From: an uncultured Bacteroidales bacterium
GTDB lineage: Bacteria > Bacteroidota > Bacteroidia > Bacteroidales > UBA932
DNA length: 64,000 bases
Assembly (NCBI GenBank): GCA_944322815.1
Contig: CALUQB010000007.1
Span: forward strand, 18,172-82,171
Reading direction: 5' to 3'
Shown: piece after piece, positions 43,378-52,176 of the stretch
Layout of the letters: each line of letters starts with the position of its first letter
Numbering within the stretch: the stretch's first letter is position 1
Notes under the pieces: generated by a model
Told to the model about the DNA's origin: nothing
What the model saw: the letters and a program-made list of their open reading frames with translations, nothing else
Database searches by the model: none
Translations under genes and position numbers: made by a program

Positions 43378-44001
43378 GCAGCACCATTTAAACCATCTGC
43401 GCCGAAATTTTCAGGACCCAGACCGAACAATGCAGGTCCTCAGGGTGCAGGTCGTCCTTCAGGAAACGGTCAGAGACCGAGGAAGGATGAAGACGGATTG
43501 AGAATTAATGAAGAGATCACCGCTCCCAGGGTGCGACTTGTCGGTGACAATGTGCCCGAGCAGGGGATAATTTCTACATCTGAGGCCTTGAAGAAGGCGG
43601 AAGAGCTTGGACTTGACCTGGTTGAAATCACTGCTAAAGTAGATCCTCCTGTGTGTAAGATCATAGACTACCAGAAGTATCTGTACCAGCAGAAGAAGAG
43701 AGCCAAGGAAATGAAGGCGAATTCTACGAAGGTAGTCATAAAGGAAATCAGGTTCGGGCCGAATACCGATGAACATGATTTCCAGTTCAAACTGAAACAT
43801 GCGATAGGCTTCCTTCAGGAAGGCTCGAAAGTCAAGGCTTCGGTCTTTTTCAAGGGTAGGGCCATTCTTTACGTGGATCAGGGAGAAAAACTTCTGCTCA
43901 GGTTCGCCCTGGAACTGGAAGAGTATGGACGTGCGGAACAGATGCCTAAGCTGGAAGGCAAGAGGATGATGATGATGATCGCACCGATAAAGAAAAAATA
44001 G
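43375..44001 (+). CDS. infC: Translation initiation factor IF-3 (AUC start codon)
   Basis: A 208-residue factor that keeps 30S subunits free and checks start-codon pairing. The N-domain begins around [20 protein letters not shown] and the C-domain around [19 protein letters not shown]. Ahead of the family core lies a 40-residue Pro/Gly-rich tail ([20 protein letters not shown] and on), as in other Bacteroidetes. The start codon is ATC with a strong SD; IF-3 rejects such codons, so it can limit its own synthesis, as known for the E. coli AUU start. Starting at TTG 43498 would lose only the tail but has no SD. Confidence 0.92.
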   Translation: MAAPFKPSAPKFSGPRPNNAGPQGAGRPSGNGQRPRKDEDGLRINEEITAPRVRLVGDNVPEQGIISTSEALKKAEELGLDLVEITAKVDPPVCKIIDYQKYLYQQKKRAKEMKANSTKVVIKEIRFGPNTDEHDFQFKLKHAIGFLQEGSKVKASVFFKGRAILYVDQGEKLLLRFALELEEYGRAEQMPKLEGKRMMMMIAPIKKK

Positions 44002-44048
44002 TCCGGACAGTCCGGAACTATATATTATTAACAGTAAAAAGTTTAACT

Positions 44049-44243
44049 ATGTCAAAGACAAAGACCAACTCCGGTGCAAAAAAGCGTTTCAAGCTTACCG
44101 GAACGGGAAAACTGAAGAGAAAACACGCTTACAAGAGCCACATTCTCACAAAGAAGACCAAGAAGCAGAAGAGAAATTTGACTCATTTCGCTGTCGTTAC
44201 CAGCGCTGACGAAAAGAGAGTCAAAGCTTTATTGGGAATGTAA
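44049..44243 (+). CDS. rpmI: Ribosomal protein bL35
   Basis: A 64-residue basic large-subunit protein. [20 protein letters not shown], then [14 protein letters not shown] is the L35 signature. It follows infC by 47 bases. The gap holds a small TCCGGA-CAG-TCCGGA stem immediately after the infC stop, which may be part of a regulatory or processing site. It belongs to the infC-rpmI-rplT unit, in which L20 represses expression in many bacteria. Confidence 0.97.
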   Translation: MSKTKTNSGAKKRFKLTGTGKLKRKHAYKSHILTKKTKKQKRNLTHFAVVTSADEKRVKALLGM

Positions 44244-44321
44244 TTATCAATTTATGTCAAACTTGGAATGCAGTAGAAAAGCTCCTTTGAAGGACACTGC
44301 CTCCATAAAACAGTTAAATTT

Positions 44322-44666
44322 ATGCCAAGATCGGTTAATTCAGTTGCCTCAAGGGCACGCCGCAAGAAAATCCTTAAGAAGACCCGCGGTTATTTCCTTT
44401 CCAGAAAGAATGTCTGGACGGTAGCAAAGAACACCTATGAGAAAGGACTCACTTATGCTTACCGTGACCGTAAGACCAAGAAACGTAATTTCCGTGCACT
44501 CTGGATCCAGAGAATCAATGCCGCTGCACGTCAGTATGGCATGACTTACTCCCAGTTCATGGGCAAGCTCGGAAAACAGAACATCGGTCTGAACCGCAAA
44601 GTGCTTGCAGACCTTGCTATGAATAATCCTCAAGCGTTTGAGGCTATTGTCAATTCTGTAAAATAG
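44322..44666 (+). CDS. rplT: Ribosomal protein bL20
   Basis: A 114-residue rRNA-binding assembly protein of the large subunit. [20 protein letters not shown] at the N-terminus, [20 protein letters not shown] in the globular part and [17 protein letters not shown] at the end are all L20 hallmarks. It follows rpmI by 78 bases, longer than usual; the spacer has no SD. In other bacteria L20 represses its own operon. lepB begins 8 bases after the stop. Confidence 0.97.
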   Translation: MPRSVNSVASRARRKKILKKTRGYFLSRKNVWTVAKNTYEKGLTYAYRDRKTKKRNFRALWIQRINAAARQYGMTYSQFMGKLGKQNIGLNRKVLADLAMNNPQAFEAIVNSVK

Positions 44667-44674
44667 TTCTTTGA

Positions 44675-46021
44675 ATGGGCTGGAAGGAATTTTACCATAA
44701 CAGGTGGGCGAGGTTCGGTTTCTGGGCTTTGCTGTATCTATTATGGGTGATCTGGCTCGGAAACTATTGGTGGCTCCTTGGCCTTGCAGTGATTTTCGAT
44801 CTCCATATCACCAGGAAGGTGAAATGGGCGTTCTGGAAAAAGACTTACAAGGAAGGAGAGAAGCACAGCGCCGTCAATGAATGGCTTGATGCCATCATCT
44901 TTGCGGTGATAGTGGTTACGTTCATCAATATTTTCTTCTTCCAGGCGTTCAAGATTCCTTCGTCATCGATGGAAAGTTCCCTTATGACAGGTGATCATCT
45001 TTTCGTCAGCAAACTGACATACGGGCCGAGAATCCCGCAGACTCCGCTGACTATCCCGTTCACCCACAACGTCATTTTCGGAAAGGAGTCATATTCGACG
45101 CTGATCCAGAGTGACTACAGGAGACTGAAAGGTTTCCGTGAGGTGCGGAGAGGTGACTATGTCGTGTTCGGCTTTCCGAACGGGGATACGGTACTGACCA
45201 AGTTTCCTGCTGAAGATTACTATGCCATGTGCAGGACCATAGGACGTGAGAACGTCATTTCGTATTACGGTCCTGTGAAAGTCCGTCCTATGGACAAGAA
45301 AGACCATTACGTGAAACGCTGTGTCGCCGTTCATGGCGATACGCTCGAAATCCGCAACGGACTTGTCTATGTGAATTCAGAACCCCTGGAGGTGTATCCC
45401 GGAGTGCAGAATTCCTACAGCGTAGTGACTGACGGGCAGAGGATAAATCCTGTGAATCTGGAGGCTCTCGGTCTCAATACCGCGGAACTGTGGTATGACA
45501 GCCAGCTGCCCGGCTATCCATACATGCCGCTGACGGCAGAGCGTCTGGAGAAAGTAAGGCAGTACCCGAATGTCGTATCCGTGGAACCGAATATCGATGT
45601 TTATCCTCCTGATGATCCGGATTCCTATCTGACCATCTTCCCTTTCTCAGAGGATTACAAGTGGACAAGAGACAACTTCGGTCCTCTCTGGATTCCTGAA
45701 AAAGGAGCGACGGTAGGTCTGGATTCCCTGACGCTTCCCCTGTACGAAAGGATAATTACCGCGTATGAAGGGAACACGTTGGAGGTGGATAAGGACGGAA
45801 AGATTTTCATCAACGGTGATGAAGCCCGGAACTATACTTTCAAGCAGGACTATTTTTTCATGATGGGCGACAACAGGCACAATTCCCTTGATTCGAGATA
45901 CTGGGGTTTTGTTCCGGAAGATCACATAGTGGGGAAACCGGTAGTGATATGGCTGTCGACCGACAGGAACAAGTCCTTTCCGAAAAACATCAGGTGGAGC
46001 AGATTCCTTAAATTCGTCTGA
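44675..46021 (+). CDS. lepB: Signal peptidase I
   Basis: A 448-residue inner-membrane protease that removes signal peptides from exported proteins. Two N-terminal membrane stretches (about 15-45) and a third segment (71-92) lead to box B, FKIPSSSMESSLM, with the nucleophile Ser98. The general base is Lys214 in HYVKRCVAVHGDTLEI, and box E is MMGDNRHNSLDSRYWG near 405. The chain is longer than the roughly 320-residue enteric form because of an insertion between about 225 and 370, usual for Bacteroidales. It is coupled to rplT (8-base gap). Confidence 0.93.
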   Translation: MGWKEFYHNRWARFGFWALLYLLWVIWLGNYWWLLGLAVIFDLHITRKVKWAFWKKTYKEGEKHSAVNEWLDAIIFAVIVVTFINIFFFQAFKIPSSSMESSLMTGDHLFVSKLTYGPRIPQTPLTIPFTHNVIFGKESYSTLIQSDYRRLKGFREVRRGDYVVFGFPNGDTVLTKFPAEDYYAMCRTIGRENVISYYGPVKVRPMDKKDHYVKRCVAVHGDTLEIRNGLVYVNSEPLEVYPGVQNSYSVVTDGQRINPVNLEALGLNTAELWYDSQLPGYPYMPLTAERLEKVRQYPNVVSVEPNIDVYPPDDPDSYLTIFPFSEDYKWTRDNFGPLWIPEKGATVGLDSLTLPLYERIITAYEGNTLEVDKDGKIFINGDEARNYTFKQDYFFMMGDNRHNSLDSRYWGFVPEDHIVGKPVVIWLSTDRNKSFPKNIRWSRFLKFV

Positions 46022-46025
46022 ATGC

Positions 46026-46056
46026 TTGTAATTTAGATTTTTTTTAGCGATATTTG
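46026..46056 (+). promoter_or_regulatory. Promoter for rpmB-rpmG-DUF4295
   Basis: TTGT at 46026, a 19-base spacer, then GATATTTG at 46049 (one mismatch to TAnnTTTG). It continues GCAGCCCCTAA, sharing 17 identical bases with the rplY promoter/leader (ATATTTGCAGCCCCTAA). Confidence 0.6.
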
Positions 46057-46094
46057 CAGCCCCTAATTTTTGAAAATTATAAAAGTTATATACA

Positions 46095-46337
46095 ATGGCA
46101 AAGGTTTGTCAAGTTACAGGTAGAAAGAGAATGGTCGGAAACAATGTTTCCCATTCCAAGAAGCGCACTAAGCGTATTTTTGCTATCAATCTGAAAACCA
46201 AGAAATTCTGGTCAGAGGAAGAGCAGAGGTTCATCACATTGAAAGTTTCATGCAAGGGCATGAAAGACATCGCGAAGAACGGTTTGGATGCAACCGTAAA
46301 GGCTGCACAGAAGAAGGGATATATTAACATTGTTTAA
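46095..46337 (+). CDS. rpmB: Ribosomal protein bL28
   Basis: An 80-residue large-subunit protein. MAKVCQVTGRKRMVGNNVSH and the later TKRIFAINLKTKKFW are diagnostic. It starts a short operon with rpmG (11-base gap) and a DUF4295 gene, all basic ribosome-related proteins. Its promoter shares an initial transcribed sequence with that of rplY. Confidence 0.97.
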   Translation: MAKVCQVTGRKRMVGNNVSHSKKRTKRIFAINLKTKKFWSEEEQRFITLKVSCKGMKDIAKNGLDATVKAAQKKGYINIV

Positions 46338-46348
46338 TTCCGTGAGTT

Positions 46349-46537
46349 ATGGCAAAGAAAGCAAAAGGTAACAGAGTGCAGGTAATTTTGGAGTGCACTG
46401 AACAGAGAGAAAGCGGTGTACCTGGCATGTCAAGATACATCACGACCAAGAATAAGAAGAACACAACTCAGCGTCTGGAGCGTATGAAATATAATCCATA
46501 CCTGAAGAAAGTAACCCTTCATCGCGAGATCAAATAA
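46349..46537 (+). CDS. rpmG: Ribosomal protein bL33, zinc-free form
   Basis: A 62-residue large-subunit protein: [15 protein letters not shown] near the start and [20 protein letters not shown] at the end match L33. Only one Cys is present (in LECTEQ), so the four-Cys zinc knuckle is absent (C-minus type, zinc-independent). It lies between rpmB and the DUF4295 gene with 11 and 16-base gaps. Confidence 0.96.
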   Translation: MAKKAKGNRVQVILECTEQRESGVPGMSRYITTKNKKNTTQRLERMKYNPYLKKVTLHREIK

Positions 46538-46539
46538 TC

Positions 46540-46546
46540 GGGAGGA
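46540..46546 (+). promoter_or_regulatory. Shine-Dalgarno of the DUF4295 gene
   Basis: GGGAGGA lies 7 bases before the ATG at 46554. This is a strong SD in a phylum whose ribosomes mostly ignore it. Confidence 0.6.
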
Positions 46547-46553
46547 TTGATTT

Positions 46554-46712
46554 ATGGCAAAGAAAGCAGTCGCAACCTTCAGTGCCAAGTCAGGCGCTAA
46601 GACCATGGTAAAATGCATCCGCATGGACAAGTCTTCAAAGACTGGTGCATATATCTTCAACGAGCAGCTTGTGGAAGCTGACAAAGTCAAGGATTTCTTC
46701 GCTAAGAAATAA
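46554..46712 (+). CDS. DUF4295 small basic protein, probable ribosome-associated
   Basis: A 52-residue Lys-rich protein (MAKKAVATFSAKSGAKTMVK, then IRMDKSSKTGAYIFNEQLVE, ending VKDFFAKK). It is a Bacteroidetes-restricted family that almost always follows rpmB and rpmG. Size, charge and context point to a lineage-specific ribosomal protein; I cannot confirm this from sequence. It has a strong SD, unlike rpmB and rpmG. A clear terminator follows 19 bases after the stop and closes the operon. Confidence 0.88.
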   Translation: MAKKAVATFSAKSGAKTMVKCIRMDKSSKTGAYIFNEQLVEADKVKDFFAKK

Positions 46713-46731
46713 CATTGATATATCATATTGG

Positions 46732-46762
46732 AAGAGCCGGCCGGAAACGACCGGCTCTTTTT
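46732..46762 (+). terminator. Intrinsic terminator after the DUF4295 gene
   Basis: AAGAGCCGG pairs with CCGGCTCTT over 9 bp, with a 10-base loop, and runs into TTTTT. It ends the rpmB-rpmG-DUF4295 unit. Confidence 0.88.
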
Positions 46763-46782
46763 GTCTTCTTTTCCTTTCAATA

Positions 46783-46814
46783 TTTCGGTTTCTCGTCAAT
46801 TTTCCGTACCTTTG
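46783..46814 (+). promoter_or_regulatory. Promoter for ftsY
   Basis: TTTC at 46783, a 20-base spacer, then TACCTTTG at 46807, an exact TAnnTTTG. The start is expected about 27 bases before the ftsY ATG. Confidence 0.65.
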
Positions 46815-46846
46815 AAAGTTTGTTACCGGATTATAACGTACTTCAT

Positions 46847-47785
46847 ATGGGTATTTTTGATAAGGGTGTCCAGAAGACCAAACGCAATTTTTTCGAGAAG
46901 ATTTCCCGCGCTGTGATGGGAAAGTCCAAAGTGGATGATGATACTCTCGACGCTATAGAGGAGGCGTTGATCGCCACGGATATGGGAGTCGATACGACTT
47001 TGAAGATCATAGACAATCTGGAAGACCGCGTCCAGAGGGACAAATTCGTTTCTTTTGACGAACTGGTCGGCATGCTTCATGACGAGATAGCGAAACTGTT
47101 GAACGTGACGGAAGACGAGACTGCAGATGATGCTGTCGTTCCTTTCGATTTTTCGAAAAAACCTTATGTCATCATGGTGGTGGGCGTAAACGGAGTCGGC
47201 AAGACTACCACGATAGGGAAGCTGGCAGCCAAACTCAAGGCTCAGGGAAAGAAAGTCATAGTAGGCGCTGCGGATACATTCCGGGCTGCAGCCGTGGACC
47301 AGCTCACGATATGGGCCGAACGTGCCGGTGTGGATATCGTAAAGCAGAATATGGGATCGGATCCGGCCTCCGTGGCTTATGATACGGTGAAATCCGCAGT
47401 GGCCAGAAATGCCGATGTGGTCCTGATCGATACGGCGGGACGCCTTCACAACAGGGTGGATCTGATGAATGAACTGACCAAGATCAGAAACGTGATGCGA
47501 AAGGTCATTCCCGATGCTCCGCATGAAGTCTTGCTCGTACTTGACGGTTCCACGGGACAGAACGCTTTCCAGCAGGCTAAGGAGTTTTCCAAGGCTACGG
47601 AGGTCACTGCCCTGGCTGTTACCAAACTGGACGGTACGGCAAAAGGCGGTGTGGTGATAGGTATTGTGGATCAGTTCAGGATACCGGTGAAGTTCGTCGG
47701 TATCGGAGAAGGAGTCGATGACCTGAAAGTGTTCGACAAGAGGGAATTCGTGAATTCCCTGTTTTCCAAGGAAGATTTGAAATAA
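46847..47785 (+). CDS. ftsY: Signal recognition particle receptor FtsY
   Basis: A 312-residue GTPase that docks SRP-bound ribosomes at the membrane. The N-domain (1-90) is followed by the G-domain: [20 protein letters not shown], then [25 protein letters not shown] and [10 protein letters not shown]. It is the short form without the acidic A-domain, as in other Bacteroidetes. The ATG at 46847 follows the -7 element; the frame is open upstream across the terminator, which rules out the longer start. pheT follows after 18 bases. Confidence 0.96.
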   Translation: MGIFDKGVQKTKRNFFEKISRAVMGKSKVDDDTLDAIEEALIATDMGVDTTLKIIDNLEDRVQRDKFVSFDELVGMLHDEIAKLLNVTEDETADDAVVPFDFSKKPYVIMVVGVNGVGKTTTIGKLAAKLKAQGKKVIVGAADTFRAAAVDQLTIWAERAGVDIVKQNMGSDPASVAYDTVKSAVARNADVVLIDTAGRLHNRVDLMNELTKIRNVMRKVIPDAPHEVLLVLDGSTGQNAFQQAKEFSKATEVTALAVTKLDGTAKGGVVIGIVDQFRIPVKFVGIGEGVDDLKVFDKREFVNSLFSKEDLK

Positions 47786-47803
47786 AGTAAAATAATCTAT
47801 ATC

Positions 47804-50293
47804 ATGAAGGTATCTTATAATTGGCTAAAGGATTATCTCAAATGCGATCTTAATCCGGCGGAAATCGCGGAAGCACTGACTTCCATAGGTTTGGAAGTGG
47901 ATGCTGTAGAGGAAGTGGAGCAGATTCCCGGAGGACTGGCCGGGGTGATAGTAGCGGAAGTGGTGGAGTGCTGTGATCATCCGGATTCCGATCATCTGCA
48001 TATAACGAAAGTGAATACAGGTTCAGGGGAACTTCTGCAGGTAGTCTGCGGAGCTCCGAATGTGGCAGCTGGGCAGAAAGTGCTTCTGGCCACGGTAGGA
48101 ACTGTGCTCGGTGAAAATTTCAAGATCAAGAAATCGAAAATCCGCGGAGTGGAATCGTTCGGAATGATATGTGCGGAAGACGAACTCGGTATCGGTACAT
48201 CGCATGAAGGAATCATGGTTCTCGACCCTTCGGCAGTGCCTGGTACTCCTGCAAAGGATTATCTGAAACTCGAAAGCGATTCAGTCATCGAGATAGGCCT
48301 TACCGCCAACAGAGTGGATGCCGCATCACATATCGGCGTAGCCCGCGACCTGTATGCATATCTCAAACTGAACAACATACCATGCTCGCTGGAGATTCCG
48401 GATGTATCCGCATTCCGAGAAGGTCCTGAGGGGACATGCACTTCGTCCGATGAAATCAACGGGGCCATCACCATAGATGTCCAGGCGCCTGACGGGGCAC
48501 CGCGCTATACCGGGACTACAATTAAGGATGTAAGGATCGCCCCTTCACCGGAGTGGCTGCAGAAAAAACTTCTCTCCATCGGTCTCCGGCCGATAAACAA
48601 CGTCGTCGATATCACGAATTTCGTCCTGATGGAAATAGGCCAGCCTCTTCATGCCTTCGATGCCGGCATGATCAAGGGAAACAAGGTCATAGTCCGCAGG
48701 GCAACCGAGGGTGAGAAGTTCATCACACTCGACGGAGTGGAGAGGTCGCTTTCAGCCAATGACCTCATGATAGCCGATATCGAGAAACCGATGTGTCTGG
48801 CCGGTGTCTTCGGAGGCGAGAAGTCAGGTGTCACGGAGACTACGGAAAATATATTTCTCGAAAGTGCGTATTTCAACCCGGTGTCTATCAGAAAAAGTGC
48901 GAAACGCCACGGTCTCAGTACGGACGCTTCATTCCGCTATGAAAGGGGAGCCGACCCTCTCGTCTGCGAATGGGCTGCAAAACGTGCCGCCCTGCTCATC
49001 TGTGAACTTGCCGGAGGGCATATTGTGGGCAAGATGCAGGAGTTCTATACTGTGAAGATAGAGAAGAAGGTCATAGACCTGGATTACGACAGGATAGAAG
49101 CGTTCACAGGAAAGAAAATAGGTCATGACGTGATAGAAACCATTCTGGAAAACCTTCAGTACGAGTTTATTTCACGCGAGTATGCAGCTGACGGCACTGT
49201 AAGGGGGGCAAAGGTGGCCGCTCCGTCTTATATGGTGGACGTGTACAGGGAATGCGATGTGGTCGAGGAGATTCTGCGTATCTACGGCTATAACAATATC
49301 GAGCTTCCGTCAAATGTCAGGATGTCCGTGAATACTTCCGCGAAGCCGGAGCCTGAACAGGTCCGCAATGCGGTCTCTGACTATCTGGCGGCGAACGGTT
49401 TCAATGAGATCATGAACAACTCCCTCACGAAATCGGATTACTATGCGAAGCTCAAGACCTTCCCGGAGGAAAAATGTGTCAGAATCCTGAACCCGTTGAG
49501 CTCGGACCTCAATGTCCTCAGACAGACTCTCATTCTCAGCGGACTGGAGGTCGTGGCATATAATATAAACCGTCAGGAAAACAATCTCAGGCTTTTCGAG
49601 TACGGTTCGGTGTATTCTTTCGAACCTGGAACCGACGGGCTGACTCTGGACAGCTATCATGAAAGTACGGCTTTCTCCATGTTCCTTTCCGGTCCGGGAG
49701 AAAAATCATGGAGGACAGGCCAGTCCAAAGCCGACTATTTTGAACTGAAAGGCCATCTTGAACAGTTGTTCAGACGCTTCGGAGGTAATATTTACAATAT
49801 GGAATACACTCCGGCTCCTGCAGACATTTTCTCTGAGGGACTGGTTTACACCCTGCCTGGCAGCAAGCGTCCTCTGGCAGTCATGGGAACCATAGCCCCT
49901 GCCCGCCTGAAACAGTTCGGTATCAAGCAGCCTGTATATGCTGCGGAAATCTCATGGCCGGAGCTTTATGAACTTGTGAAGAGAGACAGGATCAGATATA
50001 CGGAGATGCCGAAGTATCCTGAAGTCAGGAGAGACCTGGCGCTTCTGCTCGACGAGTCTGTCACATACTCAGACCTTTACAAGTGTGCATTCAAGACCGG
50101 AAAGAAACTTCTCAAGAGCGTTTCGCTGTTCGATGTCTACAGAGGGGACAAGATCCCTGAAAACAAGAAGCAGTATGCCTTGAGTTTCGTTCTTCAGGAT
50201 ACGGAAAAGACACTTACTGACAAGGATACGGAAAATATCATGTCCAGATTCATGACTGTCTTTTCGAAAGAGTTCGGTGCCGTCTTGAGATAG
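47804..50293 (+). CDS. pheT: Phenylalanyl-tRNA synthetase beta subunit
   Basis: An 829-residue beta chain of the alpha2-beta2 enzyme. Domains: an N-terminal tRNA-binding/OB region (about 40-150, CCDHPDSDHLHITKVNTGSG), the B3/B4 editing core (about 215-400), B5 (about 410-480), the catalytic-like core (490-720, with VVEEILRIYGYNNIELP at its start) and the C-terminal ferredoxin-fold anticodon-binding domain (735-829, TEMPKYPEVRRDLALLLDES). pheS is not adjacent, which is normal for Bacteroidetes. It is followed by a lipoprotein gene after 7 bases. Confidence 0.96.
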   Translation: MKVSYNWLKDYLKCDLNPAEIAEALTSIGLEVDAVEEVEQIPGGLAGVIVAEVVECCDHPDSDHLHITKVNTGSGELLQVVCGAPNVAAGQKVLLATVGTVLGENFKIKKSKIRGVESFGMICAEDELGIGTSHEGIMVLDPSAVPGTPAKDYLKLESDSVIEIGLTANRVDAASHIGVARDLYAYLKLNNIPCSLEIPDVSAFREGPEGTCTSSDEINGAITIDVQAPDGAPRYTGTTIKDVRIAPSPEWLQKKLLSIGLRPINNVVDITNFVLMEIGQPLHAFDAGMIKGNKVIVRRATEGEKFITLDGVERSLSANDLMIADIEKPMCLAGVFGGEKSGVTETTENIFLESAYFNPVSIRKSAKRHGLSTDASFRYERGADPLVCEWAAKRAALLICELAGGHIVGKMQEFYTVKIEKKVIDLDYDRIEAFTGKKIGHDVIETILENLQYEFISREYAADGTVRGAKVAAPSYMVDVYRECDVVEEILRIYGYNNIELPSNVRMSVNTSAKPEPEQVRNAVSDYLAANGFNEIMNNSLTKSDYYAKLKTFPEEKCVRILNPLSSDLNVLRQTLILSGLEVVAYNINRQENNLRLFEYGSVYSFEPGTDGLTLDSYHESTAFSMFLSGPGEKSWRTGQSKADYFELKGHLEQLFRRFGGNIYNMEYTPAPADIFSEGLVYTLPGSKRPLAVMGTIAPARLKQFGIKQPVYAAEISWPELYELVKRDRIRYTEMPKYPEVRRDLALLLDESVTYSDLYKCAFKTGKKLLKSVSLFDVYRGDKIPENKKQYALSFVLQDTEKTLTDKDTENIMSRFMTVFSKEFGAVLR

Positions 50294-50300
50294 TTTCCGT

Positions 50301-50954
50301 ATGAAGCCCCGGACATTATTAATCATGCTCGCCGCTCTCCTCTGTGCATTTTCGTGCGGAGGGGACGGCAGGGTCATCCCCAGGAAGAAGATGTCCGAGA
50401 TATATGCGGACATGTTCGTGGCTGATCAGTGGATAAGTCAGAACTACCGGGCTTCCAGAGTGGCCGATACTACCATGGTATATCAGACTATATTCGAGAA
50501 GTACGGCTATGATTCGACCGACTATCGCAAGAGCGTGGACCATTATATCCAGGATCCTGACCGTTTTGCCAGAATATTGAGACGGACAGTCCTTGTTCTG
50601 GAAGACAGGATGGCAGAACAGAGAATCGAACTCAGAAAGCTCCGTTCTCTGGAAGCGGCAAAACCTGATATCACTTTCGAGTTCGATTTCGACCGGATAT
50701 GGCTATTCGAAAACGGTCATCCGCGTCTGGCTTCCAGGGACAGTCTGGACTATTTTACAGGGCGTCAGGAATATTTCATTCTGGATTTGAAACCTCTTGC
50801 CGACCCTGAAGAAGTGTCGGGCCCGGAAATTTATTTCCCGCAGGATTCGCTTATCACGCCGGATCCGGTCACTGATACCCTGGCCGCAGGTGATACATTG
50901 TCCGCCGGTGATTCGGTCGCGGTCGGTGATACGGCCGGGAGACAGGTCCGGTAA
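50301..50954 (+). CDS. DUF4296 lipoprotein with C-terminal repeats
   Basis: A 217-residue lipoprotein (signal ending CAFSC, lipid Cys19). Residues 25-125 match DUF4296, a Bacteroidetes family of helical lipoproteins with unknown function (MSEIYADMFVADQWI, then YGYDSTDYRKSVDHYIQDPD). The C-terminal 40 residues repeat a short acidic unit (DTLAAGDTLSAGDSVAVGDT), probably a flexible tail. It lies 7 bases after pheT and 25 before the amidohydrolase gene. No partner can be named. Confidence 0.78.
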   Translation: MKPRTLLIMLAALLCAFSCGGDGRVIPRKKMSEIYADMFVADQWISQNYRASRVADTTMVYQTIFEKYGYDSTDYRKSVDHYIQDPDRFARILRRTVLVLEDRMAEQRIELRKLRSLEAAKPDITFEFDFDRIWLFENGHPRLASRDSLDYFTGRQEYFILDLKPLADPEEVSGPEIYFPQDSLITPDPVTDTLAAGDTLSAGDSVAVGDTAGRQVR

Positions 50955-50979
50955 AACATGATGTAAGAGAAAAACAAGG

Positions 50980-52167
50980 ATGAACAGAACAGCAGCCGAT
51001 TTCATTTATACCGGACTTTCGGATGAACCTATCCGGAACGGGTTTGTGGAATATACAGATGAAGGAACAGTCACTGCCATCGGCGAGTGTCAGGACCTGG
51101 CATCGGAGACGGATTTCCGTCCGGGTGCCATCATGCCCGGCTTCGTGAATTCGCATTGCCATCTGGAACTTTCGCATCTGAGAGGAAAGTTCACGAAAGG
51201 CAGCGGCATGTCCGGTTTCATAAACCAGATAAACGAATTGCGGGATTTCACTACGGTGGAAAACAAGAAGGCAGAGGCCGCCAGATGGATGGATATCCTC
51301 TGGAAACAGGGTGTATCCGCCATGGCTGATATCAGCAACTGTGATGACACCTTTGCCCTGAAATCACGCAGTCCGCTCTATACCAGGACATTCCTCGAAG
51401 TATTCGGAACAGAGCCTCAGGACTGCGGATCTGTCATCGACGGAGTGAGAAAACTCTCGGAGGAAGCCGCCTCGTCCGGTATTGATGCGGCACCCACTCC
51501 CCATGCCTGCTATACGATGAGTCCGGAACTCGTGACTGCGGCCTCTGCGGAAGGTCTCGCTGCCGGGTATCTCTCTTATCATTCCGAAGAAAGCCAGGAA
51601 GAGGAGGATCTTCTGATTTCAGGAACAGGTGCCCTTGCGGACAATTATCACGGCCGTCACCTGAGTACTCCTCCTGTCACGGGAAAGCCGTCCCTGATGT
51701 ATTTCGTCGACAGGCTTCTGAAGGTCCACGAACCTCCTTTCTACGAACACATACTGCTGGTCCACAATGTTTGCCTGACTCAGGAAGCTCTGGACTATGC
51801 TCTCGGTTATTTGAAAAATGTCTGGTGGACAGTGTGCCCGTTGTCCAATATATTCATACACAACGCCCTGCCTCCGATCCCGCTTATGAGGAAGAACGGG
51901 CTCAGGATTACGGTAGGTACCGATTCCCTGTCCAGCAACGATACTCTGGACATGGTGAAAGAGATGTTCTGTCTCCAGGAAGCTTTTCCTGAGGTCCCGA
52001 CAGGGGAGATAGTACGCTGGGCTTCCTACAACGGTGCGGACTTCCTGTCCAAAACCGCTGTTCTTGGTTCGATAGAGCCTGGAAAGGCTCCAGGTCTCGT
52101 ATGGGTGAAGAATATGGATGCAGATGCGAGGCTGACTTCCGCCAGTGCATCGGAGAGAATAATCTGA
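50980..52167 (+). CDS. Amidohydrolase family metal-dependent deaminase-like protein
   Basis: A 395-residue TIM-barrel hydrolase. Metal ligands fit the amidohydrolase order: MPGFVNSHCHLELSH (HxH), THACYTMSP-like PTPHACYTMSP, SYHSEES, LVHNVCL and the Asp of VGTDSLSSNDTLDM. This is the MtaD/SsnA/guanine-deaminase-like branch that deaminates purine-type or related heterocycles. A short N-terminal beta domain is present. It lies 25 bases after the DUF4296 gene and 9 bases before a radical SAM gene. The exact substrate is not inferable. Confidence 0.77.
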   Translation: MNRTAADFIYTGLSDEPIRNGFVEYTDEGTVTAIGECQDLASETDFRPGAIMPGFVNSHCHLELSHLRGKFTKGSGMSGFINQINELRDFTTVENKKAEAARWMDILWKQGVSAMADISNCDDTFALKSRSPLYTRTFLEVFGTEPQDCGSVIDGVRKLSEEAASSGIDAAPTPHACYTMSPELVTAASAEGLAAGYLSYHSEESQEEEDLLISGTGALADNYHGRHLSTPPVTGKPSLMYFVDRLLKVHEPPFYEHILLVHNVCLTQEALDYALGYLKNVWWTVCPLSNIFIHNALPPIPLMRKNGLRITVGTDSLSSNDTLDMVKEMFCLQEAFPEVPTGEIVRWASYNGADFLSKTAVLGSIEPGKAPGLVWVKNMDADARLTSASASERII

Positions 52168-52176
52168 CAGACCGCC

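Noticed and set aside
44253-44420. 55-codon ORF spanning the rpmI-rplT spacer
   Set aside because: Overlaps the rplT coding region in another frame and has no recognisable family.
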